The notes under the pieces: generated by a model
Databases searched by the model: none
What the model saw: the letters and a program-made list of their open reading frames with translations, nothing else
What the model was told of the DNA's origin: nothing
Assembly (NCBI GenBank): GCA_028724485.1
Contig: JAQYCY010000109.1
Location: 1-5,571, forward strand
Source of the DNA: CAG-917 sp028724485
GTDB taxonomy: Bacteria; Bacillota; Clostridia; Christensenellales; CAG-917
Reading direction: 5' to 3'
DNA length: 5,571 nucleotides
Part shown: positions 1 to 4,250 of the stretch, in pieces
Numbering within the stretch: position 1 is the stretch's first letter
Layout: each line of letters starts with the position of its first letter
Translations under genes and position numbers: made by a program

Positions 1-360
1 TGCATAGAACTTGTCAAACGCCGTGCGATACATTATAAAAGTCGTGAGCATAGGCACTAACGCCAATACGACGAATACTATCGACATAAACGGCATAATG
101 AAAAGGCATACAATGGCTAACAGCAAAAACGAAACGCTCCAAGGCGCCCAGCCGTAAAATGAATTCGGGTGGACTTCAAAACTTTCCACTTTTGTTTCGT
201 CGGAATAGTTTTTAAGCTCTTTTTCCAAATAATAGGCGGCTTCCTTTTCGCCGTCTGAGCCTGAAAACCTAGTTCCGCAATCGGAAATTACGCCTTTAAT
301 CTTTTCGGCCATATAATCGGCGTATTCCCCTTTTCGTGCTTTTACTTTCTCTAAATCCAT
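1..360 (-). CDS. M28-family metallopeptidase-like membrane protein, N-terminal 120 residues (partial)
   Basis: The frame is open from the ATG at 360 to the window edge, so only the first 120 residues are visible and the C-terminus is missing. The start is supported by an AAGGGGG ribosome binding site 7 nt upstream. Residues 12-62 resemble the N-terminal region of Clostridia M28 (Zn aminopeptidase-like) proteins: an amphipathic helix, then CGTRFSGSDGEKEAAYYLEKEL (split here as residues 28-40 and 41-49), matching the family pattern G-x-R-x-x-G-S followed by E-x-x-A-x-x-x-x-x-E-L, then VESFEVHPNSFYGW (58-71). Two hydrophobic segments follow at about 75-92 and 93-111, suggesting membrane embedding. 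The zinc ligands and catalytic residues would lie outside the window, so the family call rests on the N-terminal signature only. It is the third gene in a same-strand row with the MarR and flavoprotein genes, 160 nt downstream of MarR. A different membrane protein with a similar N-terminus cannot be excluded. Confidence 0.65.
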   Translation of the reverse strand, partial: MDLEKVKARKGEYADYMAEKIKGVISDCGTRFSGSDGEKEAAYYLEKELKNYSDETKVESFEVHPNSFYGWAPWSVSFLLLAIVCLFIMPFMSIVFVVLALVPMLTTFIMYRTAFDKFYA

Positions 361-426
361 ACGCTTTCCCCCTTAATGGTTTAGTTTTTTAAATAGTACG
401 CTATATTCGGTTGTAGTAAAAAAATG

Positions 427-456
427 AGTATATTTAATGAATATATTTTTTGTAAA
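427..456 (-). promoter_or_regulatory. candidate sigma-A promoter for the M28-like gene (proximal)
   Basis: On the minus strand TTTACA (451-456) and TATACT (427-432) are separated by 18 bp, with an AT-rich spacer. Transcription would start about 60 nt before the ATG at 360. The hexamers are good matches to the housekeeping consensus, but the region is AT-rich, so chance matches are possible. Confidence 0.5.
429..445. promoter_or_regulatory. inverted repeat overlapping the proximal promoter (possible operator)
   Basis: TATATT and AATATA form a perfect 6-bp inverted repeat with a 5-bp centre. It overlaps the -10 hexamer and spacer of the proximal candidate promoter. MarR-family proteins bind AT-rich palindromes and a MarR gene lies next door, so this is a plausible operator. 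The arms are pure A/T in an AT-rich region, so the evidence is weak. Confidence 0.2.
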
Positions 457-483
457 ATTAAACTTATGATAGTGCTTAGATTT

Positions 484-511
484 GTATTAAAGCCTAACAC
501 AGTACCGTCAA
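484..511 (-). promoter_or_regulatory. candidate sigma-A promoter for the M28-like gene (distal)
   Basis: TTGACG (506-511) and TAATAC (484-489) are separated by 16 bp on the minus strand, just after the MarR stop codon at 521. No hairpin terminator is visible between MarR and this site, so read-through from the upstream operon is also possible. It would give a leader of roughly 115 nt. It is an alternative, or addition, to the proximal promoter. Confidence 0.35.
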
Positions 512-520
512 GCAAAATGC

Positions 521-940
521 CTAATTCAAACCGAGGTTTCTAAGCACCAATCCGAGCAAGGCTTTAAGTACGGTAAATTCTTCTTCGCCGAAATCCTGAA
601 ACGCGCGCTTTGTAAACGTATCCTTAACGGACATAATTTTGTTTCTAACCTCCTCGCCCGATTCGGTCAACTTTATAACAAACTCACGTTTATCGATTTC
701 CGAAAGCGTTGCCGTTATATATCCCTTTTGAAGAAGCAATTTTACGCTTCTCGAAACAAGCGCCTTTGAAACGTTTACTTGCTTCGCGATTTCGCTTGAC
801 GTGCATTTGGTGTCTAAATTAGACAAAACCTGAATTTCGTTTGGGGTCAAGTTATAATTTTTCATTTCGTTGTGTGAATATGCTTTTAAATACTTCAAAA
901 TCTTGTCGAACGAAGTATAGCAAATTTCGATGTCCTTCAT
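521..940 (-). CDS. MarR-family winged helix-turn-helix transcriptional regulator
   Basis: This 139-residue protein is the usual length for MarR-family dimeric repressors, cytoplasmic DNA-binding proteins that often sense small ligands or oxidants. Helices at about 1-40 and 105-135 fit the dimerisation region. Residues 31-44 carry the family's LTPNEIQVLSNL helix. The helix-turn-helix spans about 47-73, with recognition helix VSKALVSRSVKLLLQKG at 57-73. The beta wing covers about 76-92 and includes the family-typical D-x-R (D83, R85) before a KLTESG turn. The single early Cys7 gives no clear OhrR-type redox signature. The ATG at 940 follows a GTGAGG ribosome binding site that overlaps the TGA stop of the flavoprotein gene, and only 7 nt separate the two genes. 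This implies co-transcription and translational coupling. Its likely targets are its own operon or the neighbouring peptidase promoter; the ligand is unknown. Confidence 0.9.
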   Translation of the reverse strand: MKDIEICYTSFDKILKYLKAYSHNEMKNYNLTPNEIQVLSNLDTKCTSSEIAKQVNVSKALVSRSVKLLLQKGYITATLSEIDKREFVIKLTESGEEVRNKIMSVKDTFTKRAFQDFGEEEFTVLKALLGLVLRNLGLN

Positions 941-947
941 AATAACC

Positions 948-2030
948 TCACGTTGCGTTAATTATTTTTGCGACCTTGGCGGCAGATGAAAAAGCCCAAC
1001 TTAAATTGTAGCCTCCGCAAATACCGTCAACGTCTAATGCTTCCCCAATCGCATATAGACCGCTGATTTTTTTGCTCATTAAATTGTTGTCGAACTCGTC
1101 GGTATTAAGACCGCCCGACGCAACTTGCGCCGCCGATATATCGCTTAGACCTTTAAAAGTGAGTTCATAGTTTTTTATAATCTCGGCAAGACTTCCTTTC
1201 GTTCTGCTTTTAAGCAGTTCGCAAAGCCTTGTATGAAAGATTCCCTCTATGCCGCCCTTAACAAGCTTAGCTACGTCGTTAAGCGTATAATCGGGCATAA
1301 AATCTATCGCAAGATTTTTACATCCGCCGCGCGCAATAATCGCCGACACGTTAAACGCCGCAATTCCGCTTATGGCGTTGTCTTTAAACAAAATCTCGCC
1401 GTTCTCGATATGGTCGCCGCATTTCAATGCCGCTTTGACTCTGACGCCCGACAAACCTTTTATATCGCCCCCATCAACCTTAATAGGACACAGCGACGGC
1501 TTAAACTCTTTTACGGTATGCCCAAACCTGCTATAAAGATTTAGACTATTCAACCCAAAAGTCGCATTACTGCCGCTTGCCAGCACTACGTTTTTGCAAT
1601 CGATTGAAATACCGTTTTCTCCTGCCGCTTTAACGGTAAATCCGAAATCGGTTTTTATCACGTCCGTCACCTTATGCGCCGTCAATGCGGTTACGTTCTT
1701 TCTAAGCACGTTTAAAACGGTTGCGGCACATTCGCTATAAGGATAAAGTCTGCCTTCGATGGTTTTTGTGACAAGTCCGAAAGACTTAAAAGTTTTTACG
1801 ATTTCTTCAAAACCGAATTCACCAATTATCGGACGAACGAAATCGGGAGCGTTGTAAAAACTTGCGTTTAAATTATCGTTTGAAAGATTGCACTTTCCGT
1901 TGCCCGTTGCAAGCAATTTCTTGCCGACTCTGTCGTTTGCTTCCACAATTATGCTCTTCTTTTTGAGCAAGTTGTAAAGCATAAGACCGCTTGCGCCTCC
2001 GCCGATAATCACCGTTTCGTATCTGTCCAT
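948..2030 (-). CDS. HI0933/BaiN-like FAD-dependent oxidoreductase (NAD(P)/FAD-binding flavoprotein)
   Basis: This 360-residue protein belongs to the HI0933-like flavoprotein family, which includes BaiN and proteins annotated as aminoacetone oxidases; typical members are about 390-420 residues. The dinucleotide-binding GGGASG lies at residues 10-15 after a beta strand, followed by an acidic strand end at E30. The family hallmark VGKKLLATGNGKCNLSN is at 35-51. GRLYPYSE (93-100) and the second FAD-contact segment VVLASGSNATFG (148-159) follow. LFKDNAISGIAAFNVS (214-229) occupies the place of the usual LFT..G.SGP motif, and the C-terminal GGLNTDEF (306-313) and GEALDVDGICGGYNLSWAF (329-347) complete the FAD site. 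It is a cytoplasmic redox enzyme of unknown substrate. The N-terminus is exactly that expected of the family, which fixes the ATG at 2030 even though no good Shine-Dalgarno sequence precedes it. It is the first gene of a probable operon with MarR. Confidence 0.92.
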   Translation of the reverse strand: MDRYETVIIGGGASGLMLYNLLKKKSIIVEANDRVGKKLLATGNGKCNLSNDNLNASFYNAPDFVRPIIGEFGFEEIVKTFKSFGLVTKTIEGRLYPYSECAATVLNVLRKNVTALTAHKVTDVIKTDFGFTVKAAGENGISIDCKNVVLASGSNATFGLNSLNLYSRFGHTVKEFKPSLCPIKVDGGDIKGLSGVRVKAALKCGDHIENGEILFKDNAISGIAAFNVSAIIARGGCKNLAIDFMPDYTLNDVAKLVKGGIEGIFHTRLCELLKSRTKGSLAEIIKNYELTFKGLSDISAAQVASGGLNTDEFDNNLMSKKISGLYAIGEALDVDGICGGYNLSWAFSSAAKVAKIINAT

Positions 2031-2036
2031 ACAGAA

Positions 2037-2045
2037 ATATTACCA
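2037..2045 (-). promoter_or_regulatory. candidate extended -10 promoter at the flavoprotein start
   Basis: On the minus strand TGG-TAATAT (TGn plus a -10-like hexamer) ends 6 nt before the ATG at 2030, so a transcript would begin at or next to the start codon. The -35 position (TAGCAA, 17 bp upstream) is poor. No AGGAG-like site precedes the gene, which fits a leaderless message, but a more distant promoter in the AT-rich 2031-2194 region is equally possible. Confidence 0.3.
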
Positions 2046-2194
2046 CATTTGATTTCAATTTGCTATCTTTTTTTTAACAAAGTTAACTATTTTTAGTTTT
2101 TTTATATTTGCAATCAAATATTGAATTTTTAATCGGCATTTTCGGCAGAACTTGATATTTTTTTGCCATTTTAAAAAAAACGCACAAAAAATGC

Positions 2195-2223
2195 TTGCTC
2201 TATCCGGCGATTTATAGTATTAT
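2195..2223 (+). promoter_or_regulatory. promoter of the tRNA-Val locus
   Basis: TTGCTC (2195-2200) and TATTAT (2218-2223) are separated by exactly 17 bp. The -10 hexamer ends 10 nt before the first tRNA nucleotide, which is the normal layout for a bacterial tRNA promoter with a very short 5' leader. The adjoining flavoprotein gene diverges from it. Confidence 0.75.
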
Positions 2224-2233
2224 ATTTAAGCAC

Positions 2234-2310
2234 GGAGGCATAGCCCAGTTGGTTAGAGCGCTACGTTGACATCGTAGAGGTCATAGGTTCGAGTCCTATT
2301 GTCTCCACCA
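2234..2310 (+). tRNA. tRNA-Val (anticodon GAC)
   Basis: The 77-nt sequence folds as a complete cloverleaf. The acceptor stem pairs GGAGGCA with TGTCTCC (one G-T pair), and the anticodon stem CTACG/CGTAG holds the loop TTGACAT. The anticodon GAC is at 2268-2270 and reads GUC and GUU valine codons. The T arm is ATAGG-TTCGAGT-CCTAT, and discriminator A plus CCA is encoded. The D stem (GCCC with GAGC) has a C-A opposition that the second valine tRNA lacks. Confidence 0.96.
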
Positions 2311-2312
2311 AA

Positions 2313-2403
2313 GCTAAACATCGTTTAGCGCGTGCTTACAAGAGAAGAACCGTTTGAATTGATGATATTCTCTTGCCTACTATCCCACCTTTATGGTGGG
2401 GAT
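2313..2403 (+). ncRNA. structured RNA segment between the two tRNA genes (unidentified)
   Basis: Three hairpins follow each other directly after the first tRNA. Hairpin 1 (2313-2329) pairs GCTAAAC with GTTTAGC across a 3-nt loop. Hairpin 2 pairs CAAGAGAA (2339-2346) with TTCTCTTG (2368-2375), eight perfect pairs around a 21-nt loop. Hairpin 3 (2382-2403) pairs ATCCC-ACC with GGT-GGGAT, with one bulged G and a TTTAT loop. An intrinsic terminator follows at once, so the segment could be a long tRNA trailer or a small RNA released by tRNA 3'-end processing. It lacks the T-box AGGGUGG-type motif, the SRP RNA and RNase P core motifs, and any convincing open reading frame. I do not recognise the family. 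The structure is read by eye, so function is unproven. Confidence 0.4.
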
Positions 2404-2415
2404 CACAAATCCGAG

Positions 2416-2438
2416 CTGGGCAATTTGCTCAGTTTTTT
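2416..2438 (+). terminator. intrinsic terminator between the tRNA genes
   Basis: CTGGGC (2416-2421) pairs with GCTCAG (2427-2432) across an AATTT loop, with one G-T pair, followed by six T residues (2433-2438). It would end the transcript of tRNA-Val(GAC) plus the structured spacer only 25 nt before the second tRNA gene. Confidence 0.7.
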
Positions 2439-2463
2439 ATATTGAATAATCGATTTAATAATT

Positions 2464-2540
2464 GGAGGCATAGCTCAGTTGGTTAGAGCACTTGCTTCAC
2501 ATGCAAGGGGTCACAGGTTCGAGTCCTGTTGTCTCCACCA
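2464..2540 (+). tRNA. tRNA-Val (anticodon CAC)
   Basis: This is a complete 77-nt cloverleaf with the same acceptor stem as the upstream tRNA. The anticodon stem CTTGC/GCAAG encloses TTCACAT, with anticodon CAC at 2498-2500 reading GUG valine codons. The T arm is ACAGG-TTCGAGT-CCTGT and CCA is encoded. It differs from the first tRNA mainly in the anticodon arm, where stem changes are compensated. No convincing promoter sits in the 25 nt after the preceding terminator, so it may depend on read-through. Confidence 0.96.
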
Positions 2541-2545
2541 TACTC

Positions 2546-2591
2546 AATAATACGAACCCTGAAAACAAATCGGAGTTCGTATTATTTTTTT
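2546..2591 (+). terminator. strong intrinsic terminator of the tRNA transcript
   Basis: AATAATACGAAC (2546-2557) pairs perfectly over 12 bp with GTTCGTATTATT (2575-2586), and the T run continues to 2591. It lies 5 nt after the CCA end of the second tRNA. On the minus strand the hairpin is not followed by a T run, so it is a clear terminator only for the plus strand, although it sits where the convergent kinase transcript ends. Confidence 0.9.
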
Positions 2592-2696
2592 AAATGATTT
2601 TTGAAATGTAGAATACCGAAATGAATATGAAAAACAATTCATTGAGCGTCAAAAGTTCAGACAATCGATAGACAAACAGAGATGCAGGTGAAATTC

Positions 2697-3659
2697 TTAT
2701 GGAAGAAGTCCGACTTTTTTTAATTCTTTTCTCAATCTGTTCACGGCTATTTTTAAGATGATTTCCGTATGCCTGCCTGAGGATATATAACAATAGATTT
2801 CATGATATACGCCATAAAACGCACACTTTAAGTCGACATTTTTTGAAACAGGATATTTTGCTTTATAGGTGTCATAAAGGTTGAAGAAGTTTCCGGTGAG
2901 GTTTCTTAGCTGGAACAGCTCGAATTCCTTATCTGCCCATTTACAATCTAACGGGTCAATGATGGCGGTAATGTTTAAATCGCCGTCGCTCATAACGTTC
3001 ATTACGTTTAAGTCGCCATGAATAAGAGAGGCTTGTCGAATAGGCTCACAAAAAATATACTCGAAATTTTTCCACGCAATTTGCATGATTTTTATTGTTT
3101 TATCGTTAATTTTTCCGTCCTTATTCATTTGCACGGCGGTGTCGAGAACGTCTTTTGCAAACGGCTTATAATAATCAAGCCAATTATCATATTCGGGGTT
3201 ATCGAGAGAACCGAATTTTTCATTCGTTATGCTGTGCCAATGAGCCAAGGTTTCAACAATGTTATCGGCAAACTGTTGTTTTTTTTCTTTACTTTTAAAT
3301 AATTTTCTAAAATCGGTAAAACAATCTGTACCCGAAACATATTCCTCAACGATAAAATCCATGGGAATATCATCGTTTGCGTCGACTGTAAAATACACGG
3401 TAGGAAGATGTATCCGCGAGTTTTGCCTGAGAACATTCAAAGCAGCGGCTTCATTTTTGTGTATGCCGTCGACGCGAAATGCTTTAACTATAAGGGTATA
3501 TGGAAAAACGGAAATCTCAATTTTATAGACGTAACCGAAAGAGCCGCCACCGATGTATTTGTTGTTTAATACGTCGCAAGCATAATGTTCAATTATTATA
3601 GCTTTTACAAAATCTTTTGTTTGCTCCTTATTATACGGTCGTACGATTTTTTGTTCCAT
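2697..3659 (-). CDS. aminoglycoside-phosphotransferase-fold (APH) family kinase, substrate unknown
   Basis: The 320-residue protein has the APH/choline-kinase-like fold. Visible elements in order: nucleotide-binding loop GGGSFGYVYK (37-46), likely ATP-binding Lys in VKAF (K59), Glu in the following helix (E70), hinge-like EEYVSG (105-110), Brenner motif HGDLNVMN (214-221) with catalytic Asp216 and metal-binding Asn221, and metal-binding Asp235 in IIDPLD (233-238). The IDP form followed by D-x-E-F-E-L is closer to fructosamine-kinase-like members than to classic aminoglycoside-resistance enzymes with IDW, so resistance should not be assumed. The ATG at 3659 is chosen over an in-frame ATG at 3719 because AGGAG lies 6 nt upstream and the extra 20 residues look unlike the family. 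It stands alone, with gene-free DNA upstream and convergent tRNA genes downstream. No clear promoter or own terminator was found. Confidence 0.85.
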   Translation of the reverse strand: MEQKIVRPYNKEQTKDFVKAIIIEHYACDVLNNKYIGGGSFGYVYKIEISVFPYTLIVKAFRVDGIHKNEAAALNVLRQNSRIHLPTVYFTVDANDDIPMDFIVEEYVSGTDCFTDFRKLFKSKEKKQQFADNIVETLAHWHSITNEKFGSLDNPEYDNWLDYYKPFAKDVLDTAVQMNKDGKINDKTIKIMQIAWKNFEYIFCEPIRQASLIHGDLNVMNVMSDGDLNITAIIDPLDCKWADKEFELFQLRNLTGNFFNLYDTYKAKYPVSKNVDLKCAFYGVYHEIYCYISSGRHTEIILKIAVNRLRKELKKVGLLP

Positions 3660-3665
3660 AAATTT

Positions 3666-3670
3666 CTCCT
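3666..3670 (-). promoter_or_regulatory. ribosome binding site of the APH-family kinase
   Basis: AGGAG on the minus strand is spaced 6 nt from the ATG at 3659. It decides the start, since the longer frame from 3719 would run through this site as coding sequence. Confidence 0.85.
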
Positions 3671-3671
3671 G

Positions 3672-4020
3672 CAATTTTCTTCCAAAATAAACCTTAACAT
3701 GTTTGAGCAGAAAAAGCAAGCGTCAACCTTTTCGGAACGTGTCCATAGACAAAATGTCGTTAAAAATACGAATGTACGGCTTGCTGTTTTTATCATTTTT
3801 ATAAATACGAGGTCATAGAAAAGTGTCTTCATCGGTTATGTAATTCGCTCTACGTTTCTTGTTGCAGCTTGCAAAAGTTATATTTTCAAATGTTGTATTT
3901 TCGCTTTGCAAAATATACGTTCCAAAAGTTGTATTTTTTGTTGTAGAAGAAGATACGTTAAATTTGCTAACTCTAATATGGTTTTGTCGGCTTTGCCAAA
4001 AGACAAGTTTATTGAAATGC
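3672..4020. other. gene-free stretch upstream of the kinase
   Basis: About 350 bases without a convincing gene. Short open frames on both strands have unlikely composition and no ribosome binding sites. The stretch holds the 15-bp repeat cluster (3872-3937) and several scattered CTTTGCaAAA-like words (near 3868, 3904 and 3991). The kinase promoter should lie here on the minus strand; TTGACG near 3720-3725 is a possible -35, but no well-spaced -10 follows. The rest is AT-rich without features I can name. Confidence 0.5.
3872..3937. repeat. short direct repeats, 15-bp unit
   Basis: Three copies of a 15-mer of the form CAAAAGTTGTATTTT occur at 3872-3886, 3887-3901 and 3923-3937. The first two are directly adjacent and the third is spaced by 21 bp. 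Copies differ from one another at one to two positions. The unit is a multiple of three, so the minus-strand frame through it shows N-[TI]-T-F repeats, but there is no other sign of coding. Confidence 0.65.
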
Positions 4021-4044
4021 AAAAACCGATTGCGATGCAATCGG
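4021..4044 (-). terminator. intrinsic terminator for the surface-protein transcript
   Basis: CCGATTGC and GCAATCGG (4026-4044) form a perfect 8-bp stem with a 3-nt loop, followed on the minus strand by TTTTT (4025-4021). Flanking GCAAAA and TTTTGC extend the pairing past one mismatch. A second T-rich tail on the plus strand (CTTTTGCTTTTTT) means it could act in both directions, but no plus-strand gene lies upstream. It would give the surface-protein mRNA a 3' untranslated region of about 220 nt that includes the whole repeat array. Confidence 0.75.
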
Positions 4045-4063
4045 CTTTTGCTTTTTTCTTAAA

Positions 4064-4250
4064 AACGTTTGTTGTTTTTCATAAAACATTTTTTTTCTAA
4101 CTAACGTTTGTTGTTTTAATTAAAACAATTTTGCTTTTTCCAAACTAACGTTTGTTGTTTCGCTTAAAACATGTTTCTTTTTTCTAACTAACGTTTGTTG
4201 TTTTTCATAAAACTATTTTGCTTTTTGTCTAAAACAATTTTGCTTTATTT
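4064..4250. repeat. tandem array of about 39-44-bp AT-rich units, each with a small inverted repeat
   Basis: The 14-mer AACGTTTGTTGTTT recurs exactly four times, at 4064, 4103, 4147 and 4190. Each is followed by a variable AAAAC-containing half and a T-rich tail ending CTAACT or similar. A fifth, partial unit (AAAACAATTTTGCTTTAT) runs from about 4231 into the stop codon of the surface-protein gene. Each unit contains facing GTTT and AAAC arms. In unit 2 this is a perfect 18-bp palindrome (TTGTTTTAATTAAAACAA, 4111-4128); the other units keep it with a 4-5-nt centre. The array lies between the surface-protein stop codon and its terminator, so it would be transcribed as 3' untranslated RNA. Confidence 0.85.

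Noticed and set aside
1233..1544. Plus-strand open frame within the flavoprotein gene
   Set aside because: It is antisense to a gene with complete family motifs and has no supporting signals.
2074..2086. Inverted repeat TTAACAAAGTTAA upstream of the flavoprotein gene as an operator
   Set aside because: The arms are only 5 bp in very AT-rich DNA and it does not overlap a convincing promoter.
2311..2438. T-box, SRP RNA or RNase P RNA in the tRNA spacer
   Set aside because: I found none of the hallmark motifs of these RNAs on either strand.
2590..2793. A 67-codon minus-strand frame overlapping the kinase 3' end
   Set aside because: It is an out-of-frame overlap with the kinase, with no ribosome binding site and no recognisable features.
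3660..3719. A 20-residue N-terminal extension of the APH-family kinase
   Set aside because: The AGGAG site 6 nt before the ATG at 3659 and the non-family character of the extension favour the shorter protein.
3813..4040. A 75-codon minus-strand frame with NTTF repeats
   Set aside because: Its start codon lies inside the terminator hairpin stem, there is no ribosome binding site, and the repeats only reflect the 15-bp DNA repeats.
4064..4250. CRISPR array
   Set aside because: The constant part is only about 14 bp, the intervening parts resemble each other and are T-rich, and no cas gene is present.
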